Shown here one piece after another: positions 34,101 through 43,415 of a stretch of 64,000 nt of DNA; the stretch's first letter is position 1; every line of letters starts with the position of its first letter. Below the pieces are notes generated by a model. The model did not search any database and was not told the origin of the DNA. It was given only the letters and a program-made list of their open reading frames with translations. The translations under genes were made by a program, and so were the position numbers. The stretch comes from Miscanthus floridulus (lineage: Eukaryota > Streptophyta > Magnoliopsida > Poales > Poaceae). The stretch lies in assembly GCF_019320115.1 (NCBI RefSeq), contig NC_089583.1:81919928-81983927 (forward strand), written 5' to 3'.

Positions 34101-34979
34101 TGGTCAGACCACCGCTCCTCAGCTTCGCATCCACCGTCTTCCTCACCCAGCGAAGAATTTCCTCGTCAGAGAGGGCGGAGGTGGACATCCAGATGCCCGT
34201 GATTGGCTCATCTGGCCTCATCTCGAACAGGCACCGCCTCCGAGCCATCAGCGGCAGCACCCTCCAACGGTGGAAGGCGGCCACAACCACAGCCATGGTA
34301 AGGCTGCGGTCCCGTAGCCTCTCCAGCCCCTCCAAGAGCGGCTACAGCTTGGGCTGATCCTCCCTCGGGATGCCGTACTTCCATCTCTCCGGGCAGCTCC
34401 CCATAATCCACCCAGTGTAGGAGGGGAGACCACCATCGTCGTTGTGAAGGTAGAACCAGCTCATGTACCATCGACGATTGGATGACGCGAGCTAGGCTAG
34501 GATGTAGAGGTGCTGGTGGTCCTAGCGCACTTGGAGAGTGCAACCGCTGGCCCTCACCGCCTTCCTCCTGCTCGACGTGCCCGTCGGCTTGGTGGTATGC
34601 CCCGCCCGGAAGAGATGGAGCCACAACTCCCAATGGGGAGCAATCCCCAAATACCCTCATAGACAGCGACGAAGATGGCCGCCTACGCGATAGAATTGGG
34701 GTTGAAATTGTGGAGCTCCACGCTATAGTAGTGTGAGAGCGCCTGCATGAACCAGTCCACCGGGATGCCGAGGCCACGCTCGTGAAAGGACACGAAGCTC
34801 ACGATGTAACCGTCATGAGGCCTCGGTTCCGGCTTGCCCGATGGAGTGATCCACTCCGGCCTATTGGGGTCGGTCACCGGACGAAGGAGTCCACCGTCGA
34901 CGAGCGACTGAAGCACCTCCACGGTGACATCGGATGGATCCCAAGGGTCCACCTCGATGACAACAATGTCACCGGCCAT
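31154..34979 (-). pseudogene. Antisense spliced gene of the Tat element (six exons, putative gypsy-type transposon domain)
   Basis: Start codon at 34977-34979, stop at 31154. Exons read on the minus strand, with GT...AG at each intron: 34979-34063, 33976-33352, 33268-32413, 32332-31903, 31833-31675, 31596-31154. Donors include GTAAGT, GTAAGC and two GTGAGT. Exon 1 has the signature YIVSFVSFHERGLGIP and VELHNFNPNSIA of the putative gypsy-type transposon family (PF04195), then a PHW-LWLHLF segment after a one-base shift near 34645. Exons 2-3 are basic, then Ala/Glu/Pro-rich; exons 4-6 give a Glu/Ala/Lys coiled coil and the end LHTGVKCALAVIASHYIGVD. In-frame TAG codons and frameshifts (near 33450 and 34645) show decay. 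Function unknown. Confidence 0.82.
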
Positions 34980-35008
34980 GAGTGCGGTGGAGGTTTTGAA
35001 TACGGCGG

Positions 35009-35040
35009 TGAGTCTCTCTCTCTGTCTCTCTCTCTCTCTG
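35009..35040. repeat. (GA)n/(TC)n microsatellite in the antisense 5'UTR
   Basis: On the plus strand a nearly pure TC run with one TG interruption. GA repeats near start sites are common in grass promoters and leaders. Confidence 0.8.
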
Positions 35041-35149
35041 CCTCGCCCTTCTCCCTTCTTCTCCCCGGTGCTCGCTGTTCTAGTGACGGCTCAATGAGGG
35101 CAGAGCTAATGCAGGCAAGGTAACGAGGGAAGGGGCGAGGCTCGTTGCG

Positions 35150-35156
35150 TATTTAT
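35150..35156 (-). promoter_or_regulatory. Candidate TATA box of the antisense gene
   Basis: ATAAATA in the context GCATAAATACGC lies on the minus strand about 170 bases upstream of the antisense start codon. It would put the start of RNA near 35120. A long (GA)n stretch at 35012-35038 would then lie in the 5'UTR. Confidence 0.5.
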
Positions 35157-35439
35157 GCAGGGTGAAGGTGAAATGGACAGGTGATGAAATCAAGGAAGTT
35201 TCCCCTAGATCCGGCATAGTTAATCCTGATCCAATTTTGCTGCCCACATGCCCACCTTTCCCTCATTAATCGTGGGAACAGTTACGTTCCATCCACTGAC
35301 ACCACGTCGCATCCGACCGCCGCAGTGGCAGGTGGTGTTTTGACTCCCCGAGAAAATTGCCTCAAAAGGCGCGACGGTCGTTGTCGAGCCAATAGGGGAG
35401 ATATCCCCCCGCCCTATTCCTTTTAGACGAAGGAACGAG

Positions 35440-37015
35440 ACGCCGAGCCCATTACCGTCCAGGGGTTCGAAGGCTGGGCCTCGAGGGGTTTCAACAGCCG
35501 CCTCAGGGCAACAGAGTCAGGGATGACCATGGGTGAGCCCATATGGGGCTGAGACCTAAGCAAGCGAAATGCTTAGGACGCCCAAAGTCATGTCCAAGAC
35601 CGGCAGGGAGGTCTCCAAATGGGATCCCACCGTAGGGAGGCACCGAGCCACCGAGGCCCAGCGAACGGCCCCGGCACCCACTAGAGAAACCCTCTGGTAC
35701 TCTTGGAGTGCGTCTCTATACCGCTAGCTGACCCCTAGCAAATGGGGTATGGGCCTCCACTCGGACTACCCGATAACAGCTCACCAGAAGTGCCACCGCT
35801 CGTGCCCACCGAGGGTAGCCTAGCACATTCCACCCCTCCTTCCAAGCAAAAAGGAAGCGCAAGGGTCGTACAAAAAAGCCAGAGGAACCCCTGATGGCCT
35901 TCTTGCTCTATGCAGAGGCTAAGGGGCTCTTCCTGCAACCTTGCCGAGACCCAGTGACCTCGGCTCGCACTCGAGGGGGCTCGGTAAAACAAACCCTCCT
36001 TCCGAGCAAAAAGGAAGCGCGAGGGTTGTACAAAAAGTCAGGGGAGCTCCTGACGGCCCTCTCACTCCGTGCAGAGGCTAGGGGGCTCTTCCTGCAGATA
36101 TGCCGAGACCCCGTGACCCAGGCTCGCACCCAAGGGGGCCTCGACAAACAAACCTTCACACGTGAGGGGAGTACAAAAAGCCAGGGGAACTCCTGATGGC
36201 CCTCTCGCTCCATGTGGAGGCTAGGGGGTTCTTCCTGCAACCTTACCGAGACCCAGCGACCTAGGCTCGCACCCAAATGGGCTCGACAAATAACCCCTCC
36301 GTCCGAACGAAAAGGATATGTGAGGGTCGAACAAAAAAGTCAGGAGGACCCCTGACCACCCTCTCGCTTCGCACGGAGGCTCGGGGGCTCCTCCTGCACC
36401 CAAGACAAAGACAAATGACCAAAGCCCATGCTGGAAGTTTTGTTAAAAACACGATAAAGGGCATCGAGCCCGTTACGGTCCAGGGGTTCAAAGGCTGGGC
36501 CCCCTAGGGTTTCGACAGCCGCCCCAGGGCAACAGAGTCAGGGACGACTGTGGGCGAGCCCATGTATGGCCAAGGCCTGAGCAAACGATCGCTCGGGACG
36601 TCCCAAGTCATGTCTGAGACCGACAGGGAGGTCTCCGAATGGGATCCCACCGTAGGGAGGCACCGAGCCACCGGGGCCCAACGAACGGCCCTGGCACCCA
36701 CTAGAGAAACCCTCTGGTACTCTTGGAGTGTGTCTCTGGACTGCTAGCCGACCTTTAGCGAACGGGGCTTGGGCCTCCACTTGAACTACCCGATAACGGC
36801 TCACCAGAAATGTTACCGCTCGCGCCCACCGAGGGTAGCCTGGCATATTCCACCCCTCCTTCTAAGCGAAAAGGAAGCGCGAGGGTCATACAAAAAGTCA
36901 GGGGAGCTCCCGACCGCCCTCTCGCTCCGTGCAGGGGCTCAGGAGCTCTTCCTACGACCTTGCCTAAACCCCGTGACCCAAACTCGCACTTGTGGGCTCG
37001 GCAAATGCAATAAAA
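35440..37015. repeat. Tandem repeats before the Tat 3' LTR
   Basis: Two levels are visible. A block from about 35446 recurs from about 36467, offset about 1021 bases, with long near-identical runs. Within it a unit of about 140-160 bases repeats at about 35837, 35992, 36152, 36292 and 36851; each carries a CCTCCTTC-like start, a GTACAAAAAG core, a CCCTCTCGCTCC segment and a GGGGCTCTTCCTGC segment. It is GC-rich and non-coding. Confidence 0.85.
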
Positions 37016-37205
37016 TCTCTCGCTCAAAGTGAGGAAAAAGACCCTGGGGGAATGAATCCACTCCCCCAGGGCCTCGGGGGCTACACCCGGCGGGTGCGCT
37101 CACGCGCACCCACCAAGGCCTCGAAGCACAAAAACACTGTTCCGCCAGGAGCTACCGCAAGTCGAGCCTCGTCAAAACCTCAAGAAGAGCGCTCACGCTC
37201 TCCCT

Positions 37206-37221
37206 GAGGCTCAGGGGCTAC
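37206..37221 (+). promoter_or_regulatory. Polypurine-like tract before the Tat 3' LTR
   Basis: GAGGCTCAGGGGCTAC directly precedes the LTR. It is a weakly purine tract, but grass Tat elements commonly have GGCTCGGGGGCTAC here. Confidence 0.5.
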
Positions 37222-38559
37222 TGTCGGGTACCATAAAATGGGGTACCCCTAGCGTATATCGAAAGAGCCACTTCAACCCCATAAAAAACAAAGCCAGAAG
37301 GTAAGCCATTGGTTAATTACCAGCCCTGTCCGGGCCCACCGGCTCTCCGCCTCGCCGTCGACCTCGCACGGGAGGTCTCGACGGCCTGACGAATCTTTGC
37401 CTCGCGCGAGGCCACGCACGGGAGGCCTCGATAAGGAACCCATTCTCTGTCTCGCCCGAGGCCCCGCGTGTACGGCCTCGGACGAGACAGCGATTCTCCG
37501 TATCGCTCGAGGCCGGCTCGGCAATAGCCCGTCGCCCTCGCCTCGACCCATCTTCCCGACAACGCGCCGCATCCCATTAATGCGTCAACCACTCCCGTAA
37601 TCTTAGCCGGGCGACGGCTCGACACCGCGGAGTGGCCGACGGGACGGGAGGTCACACCGATGCCATACCGACCAGAGCAGGACGGGGTAGGGGTTACTGG
37701 CCACTGCGCACTAGTGTTGTACCCACGATCGGCGCCCAAACTACACTGTGCCACCTAATCTTTGCCCCTGGAACAGCGCGGCATGGGGAGTCACATCCGG
37801 GTCACTATAGCCCCAAAATCAGCATGCGAGCCCGACCGCTCTCTCCAAAGCCTCGGCAATCTACTGCAGGGTCTCGGCAAACACGGGATTCACGACTGCC
37901 GAGCCTCCCACGATGGCTCGGCCTCGGCACCAACTAAACCTCGGCCTCTCGCGCCGTCGACACGCAGTGACCAGCACGCCAACTGTCGCGCCCGCTTCAA
38001 GGTAACACTGGAGCTCCCACAACGCACAGGATCGGATGTGACCAGTACGTCGCCCCAGTACTTAAGGATGGACCACTTCGTCGACCGCGCCGCCACAGGA
38101 ACAGGCTACAGGGCTCGGACATATCGCCTTCGTCCGCACGACGTCGTGTAGCTAGCGAATGTATTACCCTCGTCCCCCCTTTAACTATAAAAGGGAGGGA
38201 CCTGGACCATTTCCAGAAGGGGGACGGACGATTAGGCCTAGGCTCACACAACGAACTCACGCATATACGCACGAACGAACACCCAAGCTCCCTCACGGCT
38301 TGAGATCAACACCTCAAGCAATCCACGCCGCACCACAAAGAGACCTGGGACTAAGCCTCCTCTCTCGCCCTGCTTGTAACCCCCTACTACGAGCATTTCG
38401 GTGCAAGGAATACAAGATCGATCTCTTGAACTGGACGTAGGGTACCCATTATCCGAACCAGTATAAACTTTGTGTCTCTTTGCATCACCATCCGGAATTA
38501 GGAACACGCAGTACAAATTTACTAGTGAGTTGAGGACCCGCCGGTCCAAAACACCGACA
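37222..38559 (+). repeat. 3' LTR of the Tat element (1338 bp)
   Basis: Begins TGTCGGGTACC and ends CACCGACA. It is close to the 5' LTR throughout and carries an extra 50-odd bases near 37350-37410 that look like a local duplication of the CTCG...GGGAGG motif. TATA box at 38186-38193. Confidence 0.92.
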
Positions 38560-38564
38560 GTATT

Positions 38565-38860
38565 CATTTTAAATATTGTTTATTTTGCAATGTTTTCAGT
38601 ATACATTTAGATGTTTCATGGTATATTTTGGGTTTTTTCATATAGTATCAATAGGATGTTCTATACTATGTATTGTTGACATAGGTTTGTTTGGCTGGTA
38701 TTAAAGCGGCTGAAGCTGTTTTGTTGTGAGAGAAAAATACTGTATGATAAGTTTAAACGAACAGACCCTTTTTCAGGTGAATTGTTGACATAGTATTCAT
38801 GAGATTTCTTATGGTGCATTTTAATTATTTGCGTAGTATGCATGAGACGGGGGTTGTTAG
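38565..38860. repeat. Degenerate minisatellite, right part, with MITE inside
   Basis: CATAGTATCAATAGGATGTT and CATAGTATTCATGAGATTTC-like units continue the array broken by the Tat element. A MITE sits at about 38683-38770. Confidence 0.6.
38683..38770. mobile_element. MITE (same type as 2805-2929)
   Basis: Contains TTGTTGTGAGAGAAAAATACTG and terminal segments GTTTGGCTGGTATTAAA and TTTAAACGAACAGAC forming imperfect inverted ends. Confidence 0.6.
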
Positions 38861-38999
38861 GCGGCTAGTGGTGCAGTGGCAAGTAGCGACGGTCCGACGG
38901 ACAAGGAGTCATGCACCTCGAGCACACAGCAGACTCTCCTATGCGGGTGCAGTGGCTTATGACATCGTGGTTAGTCCAGTCTGAATGACGGTGTCCTAA

Positions 39000-39233
39000 G
39001 GATAGTTGGGTGAAATTTGAAAATTTGGTTACCGTAGTATTTTTATTTTTATTTGGTAATTAGTATTTAATTATGGACTAATTAGACTCAAAACGTTCGT
39101 CTCGTGATTTTTAACCAAACTGTGTAATTTTTTTTTTATGTACATTTAATGCTATGCACATATCGTAAGATTCAATGTGATAGCTACTGTAGTACTTTTT
39201 AAAAAACTTTTTGAAACTAAACAAATTACTAAA
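39000..39233. mobile_element. MITE-like element ending in GAAACTAAACAAA
   Basis: The series GACTAATTAGACTCAAAACG, TTCGTCTCGTGATTT, CATTTAATGCTATGCACAT and AAGATTCAATGTGAT in this order is a common non-autonomous element of grasses. The right end is at 39233; the left end is not clear. Confidence 0.55.
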
Positions 39234-39683
39234 AGTTTCATGAGAGATAAATGAGATGACATGTCTGAAAAAGCATTGTTTTGCATGTATCGAGGAAGAG
39301 AGAGTATCGGAGTTTCAGTGTGGAGGAAACGAGTCGGCGTTGTTTCCACGCGTTGGAATCTGGATGAAAGCTGCACTGAGCACTGAGCGGCTTCCTTCCG
39401 TTTCATCCCATCCCGTGCGGCCAGCTTTTCCCTGCGGCAACTCGCGTGCGTGCGACTCCGCGCCAGCGGCCGCTTGCGGCCAAAGTCTTCCACGGCGGCG
39501 GCGGACCTTCTACAGGTGGTGGACCCACGCAGCTCCAAGCCCGCGGCCGGCGGCGATGTTCCGCGTCAACCCCTTGAGACTGGCCTCAGATCTCGATCTC
39601 CTCTCTTTCCGATCTTCTCTCCTTTCCGTGCGATTTGTGGTCGAGGTGCTGTGCTGTGAAGCGATTGGCGGCGCAGCGGCGTA

Positions 39684-39866
39684 ATGGCGTGCGAGTTCGT
39701 GGCGGAGGCTGTGCCCGCCGCCGCCCCTCCTTCCATACCGGCTTCGAAGCACCACCGGTTGGAGATCGATGAGTACCCCGTAGAGGGCGTTTCGATCGGG
39801 AGCAAGGAGACGTGCGTCATCTTCCCGACGCTGAGCCTCGCCTTCGCGCAGGAGTTCCTATCTTGA
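39684..39866 (+). pseudogene. TRZ: tRNase Z (short form) first-exon fragment
   Basis: The 60-codon frame has an Ala/Pro-rich start followed by the N-terminal signature of short plant tRNase Z, including YPVEGVSIGSKETCVIFPTL and SLAF. In the intact family the strand goes on with a DIGRCP-type motif and then the metal-binding SHxHxDH. Here SLAF is followed directly by A-Q-E-F-L-S and a stop, as if about 11 codons were lost, and no metallo-beta-lactamase motif follows. The enzyme would cut the 3' trailer from tRNA precursors; this fragment lacks all catalytic residues. The GC-rich 150 bases upstream may be the old leader and promoter. Confidence 0.75.
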
Positions 39867-39910
39867 TTTTTTCAACAAAAAAAAAAAAAAAAAAGAGTTC
39901 CTATCTTGAT
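39852..39910. mobile_element. Poly(A) insertion flanked by a 16-base duplication
   Basis: GAGTTCCTATCTTGAT at 39852-39867 recurs exactly at 39895-39910. Between them are only TTTTTCAAC and 18 A residues. A perfect 16-base duplication around a pure A-tail is what target-primed reverse transcription leaves if the inserted copy is almost entirely 5'-truncated. Confidence 0.7.
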
Positions 39911-40384
39911 GTTTATTTTGCTGATGTGCCCGCAATCCATGTACTGACGGAAAGCTCAGGGATAAGGTTGGATAGCTTCTTCTTTCTCTGATCGCTTTTA
40001 TCCATTTGCATTTGTTTATTTCGCCTCTGTGGACTGTATGTCGATTACGTTGTGGGAAAATTTGCTATTCAAAATAGTGTACGTAGTTCACAAGACACAG
40101 TTGATCATGACATCTTGCAACAATTAAATGTTGCAACTAGTCTATGGAATGGTGAAATGAAAGCGTGCACCGAGACTGTTTCATTCATGTATCGTCATGT
40201 TTTAAAGACAGTGAGATGAAATCTTGCACTGAGACGAGATCCAAAGTTGCAGGTTTGGGCCTTCCGATGTCCGATGATGAGCTCCTCGGCTGTTACCCCA
40301 CATCTAGACGCCATCTTGGGCTCTCTTGGCCCACGTCTAGACAAGTCTGGGGGCGTTGTCGGCCCGTGACGTTCCTGGAATTTA
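39911..40384. other. No supported gene after the tRNase Z fragment
   Basis: Mixed-composition DNA. A segment near 40248-40290 resembles 41676-41715 (AGGTTTGGG...CGATGATG), so part belongs to a duplicated unit. No domain seen. Confidence 0.45.
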
Positions 40385-40570
40385 CACGTGCTAGTATTCT
40401 GTCTGGTACAGCCCATCGAATTCACTCCAAGGGCCTGTAGCCCATCTGAGGACCGTTTTGATCGATGCAATGCAACCAACAGAGCCATGAGCTCACGCAC
40501 GTAAAATAAGGGTATATATGCCGCGTATACATGAATATATCCTACTTCCTCGTACAAAAAATATTAGTAC
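40385..40570. repeat. Segment duplicated at 45550-45765 (left copy, split by a solo LTR)
   Basis: GTGCTAGTATTCTGTCTGGT, CCGTTTTGATCGATGCAA and GAGC-CACGCAC segments match 45563-45680 in the same order. After the solo LTR the match resumes at 41540 (AGTACTGTAAGGATTATTTA and CATAAAAAAGGAGGCGCTAA) against 45708-45755. Confidence 0.6.
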
Positions 40571-41539
40571 TGTCGTAGTGACCAATACTACCATACTTGA
40601 AGAGGAGCTAATGATCATACCTCCGAGAAGTCAAGAGCACGACTACAACTTCAACCGACCCCAGGTGCGCAAGCTCCGCCTCATCCGACCTCTAAGGGCT
40701 GATTCCGCCTCGCCCGACCTCTGGGCGAGGACTCCGCCTCGTCCGACCCTTGGGTCTGTGCTCTGCCTCGTCCGATTCCGAGGCCGCGGGCTCGGCCTCG
40801 CCCGACCTTTGGGTCCACACTCCGCCTCGTCCGGCCTCTGAGGGAGAACTCCGCCTCGCGCCGACCCTTGGGTCCACGCTCCGCCTAGCCCGACCATTGG
40901 GTTCGCGCTCCGTCTCGCACGACCCTAAGGCCGCGGGCTCCGCCTCTCCCGACCCTTCGGTCTGCGCTCCGCCTCGTCCGGCCTCTAAGGTAGGACTCCG
41001 CCTCGCCCGACCCCGAGGCCACGGGCTCCGCCTCGCCCGATGGAGACCCATACCACCGCCAACCACTTCAGATCCAAGCGAATGGGCCTGGGTCAAAGCT
41101 CTAACACCAAGGAGGTGACTGGCATGCCCCGATATAACCCGTGACCGTGACGGGCCATACCAGGGGATTCACATCAGGAACAGCGTCGGGCGTACCGGTC
41201 CTATTCTACCTAACCCTCGTACGGACACTGATAGGCGCGTCAATTCACCACAACGTCCGCCAGGACGGAGTGGAACGCCACGACCGGGAGACGACGCCTG
41301 CGCATGGCGCTGGTGACTGACAGGGCCGCGATGTGAAGCTGTCCCTGTTGACGCCTACCGGGTTGACGGGGACCCCTACTATGAACTTTCAGTGCTAGTA
41401 ACACAAGAAGCAGCAATGGACTAGACGTAGGGATATTCTGCCCGGACCAGTATAAACCACGTGTCCTCTTAGCACACCATTCGAACCAGACGCGTAATAT
41501 TAGAAATTTACTTGTCGATGACAACTCGAAACACTGACA
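40571..41539. mobile_element. Solo LTR (969 bp), TSD agtac
   Basis: Begins TGTCGTAGTG and ends AACACTGACA, with TGTC...GACA ends. AGTAC is duplicated at 40566-40570 and 41540-41544. The right part (41380-41539) with a GGACCAGTATAAACC segment and the CTCGAAACACTGACA end is typical of gypsy LTRs. No internal coding region, primer site or second LTR is present. Confidence 0.85.
40675..41045. repeat. Minisatellite inside the solo LTR
   Basis: About 11-12 imperfect units of about 30-33 bases with the core CTCCGCCTCGCCCGACC followed by a variable TTGGGTCCGC-like or GAGGCCGCGGG-like half. Open frames through it are repeat by-products. Confidence 0.85.
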
Positions 41540-41544
41540 AGTAC

Positions 41545-42397
41545 TGTAAGGATTATTTAAGAGCGCTAAACTAACATAAAAAAGGAGGCGCTAACCCTCT
41601 TCTCGCTAGGTCTGGTAGCGCAGGCCTATAACCCCAGCTTTAGGGAGCTGGAGTTGGGGCTTTAGGGAGCTGGAGTTGGCAGGTTTGGGTCGTCCCGATT
41701 TCTCGATGATGGGCTCTCACGGCTGTACTAATGTAATTGGCCACCGTCTAGATGGGGGGCCCACATCTGATGATGGTATTACAAAGTACTTGAGGGTTGG
41801 ATTGGCTAGGTCGCTTCTACTCTCCTACCAACTCCTTTTTATTTTATATTATTATTATTTTATTATGCATCAATTTCTTATTACTATTCTATTCTACATC
41901 ATTTTTTCCCGTTCTCGTTTCCAGCATTTTCATTAATATATAAGCTAAGATCATGTGTCTGCCAGGAGAAAGAGGACCGAGAGAGCTCTCTCATAAGTGG
42001 TTGATAACCCCGTACTTTGAACTCTTTTTATATTATTACTAGCAAAAATGTTTGTGCATTGCAACAAGACACATGGTTTATTGCAATGTCACTTATACGA
42101 CTTTTGGCTCAAAATTTATTTAACTAAAATGTCATGTGTTTCGATTCTCCTTCAAATCGACTGTGTTTTGCTCTGACTCGTACGAACATGGAGAGCTAAA
42201 GTGTCATGCGTTTCTTTGCCTTCAAATTAATCGACTGTGTTTTGCTCTAACCTGTACGGACATCAAAAGATTGGAGATTTATCCAACGATGCGTCATGTA
42301 TTTTAATTCATCTTATAGATTGAACTCCCAAGGCCATGCTCAATTAACTTCAGACCAAATACTTATTTTTAATAAAAAGCTATGACATAAGAGTATA
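41545..42397. repeat. Duplicated and AT-rich DNA without genes
   Basis: 41580-41720 has a local repeat (TTTAGGGAGCTGGAGTTGG twice at 41640-41678) and resembles 61560-61660. 41822-41960 is AT-rich and resembles 44190-44300 and 44300-44420. Units of about 70-75 bases at about 42128-42200 and 42200-42268 are tandem (TGTCATG-GTTTC and CGACTGTGTTTTGCTCT in both). Confidence 0.6.
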
Positions 42398-42855
42398 TGT
42401 GGGGGTACGACTCCGGATACCCATGGCAGATCACATGGGCTGCGCCCCAGGGGCGGCCCAGCCCACAAGACGAAGCTTTACGGGGGTACGGCTCTGCTCG
42501 GCGCCTTCTGCAAAACACCGGGAAGATATCCTGATGTTAGGATATCTACGATCCCAAGATTTCTATAATCAATCATTACTTTTCAGTTATCTCTCAGATC
42601 TAACTGACTTATAACCCTGCTCCCCGGACTATATAAGGCGGGCAGAGACCCCCCTCCAAAGTCACGCGATATCATATGATAGCTAATACAAACCAACAGA
42701 CCACAGGAGTACGGTATTACGTCATACTGACGGCCTGAACCTGTCTAACTCGTGTGCCTCTGTTGCCTTGTTGTTCTTGATCTCACGCTTCTCTACCGAT
42801 CAATCTACCTTCGTAGGATACTCCTCGAAGGACTGCCGCCGATATTGTGTCTATG
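42398..42855 (+). repeat. LTR fragment with TATA box
   Basis: Starts TGTGGGGGTACGACTCC, has TATATAAG at 42630-42637 in the context GGACTATATAAGGCGGG, and ends in a GATACTCCTCGAAGGACTGCC segment typical of the last part of such LTRs. No clean TG...CA end or target duplication, so it is a fragment. Confidence 0.6.
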
Positions 42856-43359
42856 GTACCTCTTGTTTGAATGAAAACAAAATATAAAATAAAGCTAGAC
42901 CTAGGCAACCCAGACGTAAACAACCTGAGAAAGCATGGTGCACTCGAGCTCCATGCACCTCGTCCTCGCGGCTGTCCCCTGCAGCTGAGAAAGCATGGTG
43001 CACTCGAGCTCCATGCACCTCGTCCTCGCGGCCAAGCTTCGCGCCTCGCCCTCGCAGCCTGTGGCCCGCGGCCGAAGCTATGCTTCGTCGCCATCGTTTG
43101 TTCCACACTATGCGTCGTCTTCGCGGCCCACAGTCAGCACCTGAGCTCCACGTGGTCGTCGCGCTCGAGCTCCACCTCGTTTTGGCCCGCGCTCGCGCTC
43201 GTCCTCGCCGGCACAGTAAGGAGCAGAGTAGGGCAGACCATAGAATCTCTCGGTGCCTCGGTCGCTTACGCCATCACGCACGGCTCGTGGCTCTTTTTCC
43301 TGCCTCCCGCTCGCATCTCGCACTTGCCGGTGCCGGCGCGGCGGCACTCAGCCCGCTCT

Positions 43360-43360
<1 letters not shown>
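42856..43360. repeat. 60-bp exact tandem duplication and GC-rich non-coding DNA
   Basis: A 48-base stretch starting CTGAGAAAGCATGGTGCACT at 42925 recurs exactly 60 bases later at 42985. A 250-codon frame on the plus strand spans this and the following poly-C run, but its product is simple and carries the duplication and a Pro run, so I do not call it a gene. Confidence 0.6.

Positions 43361-43415
<55 letters not shown>
43361..43415. repeat. 41-base poly-C run followed by (CA)n
   Basis: Bases 43361-43401 are all C, then about 7 AC units. Such a run can fold (G4 on the other strand) and is also a place where assemblies are unreliable. Confidence 0.9.

Larger units (their letters stand above)
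22811..38559 (+). mobile_element. Ty3/gypsy Tat-lineage element with antisense gene, complete but decayed, 15.7 kb
   Basis: The element runs from TG at 22811 to CA at 38559 with GTATT duplicated at 22806-22810 and 38560-38564. Order: LTR 22811-24096, primer site, one gag-pol frame 24155-30583, antisense spliced gene 31154-34979, its promoter region, tandem repeats, LTR 37222-38559. Tat placement rests on the second, archaeal-type RNase H between the usual RNase H and integrase, on the antisense ORF of the putative gypsy-type transposon family, and on tandem repeats before the 3' LTR, all known Tat traits. The LTRs are far more alike than those of the Tekay element, so this insertion is younger. 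Confidence 0.93.

Noticed and set aside
36261..37032. Several open frames on both strands in the Tat tandem repeats
   Set aside because: They repeat with the 150-bp unit and lack any domain; by-products of the repeat.
42041..42090. ACTAGCAAAAATG...GCATTGCAACAAG motif as a transposon end
   Set aside because: It recalls a frequent grass repeat (GCCCGTGCGTTGCAACGGG), but no second end or duplication can be shown.
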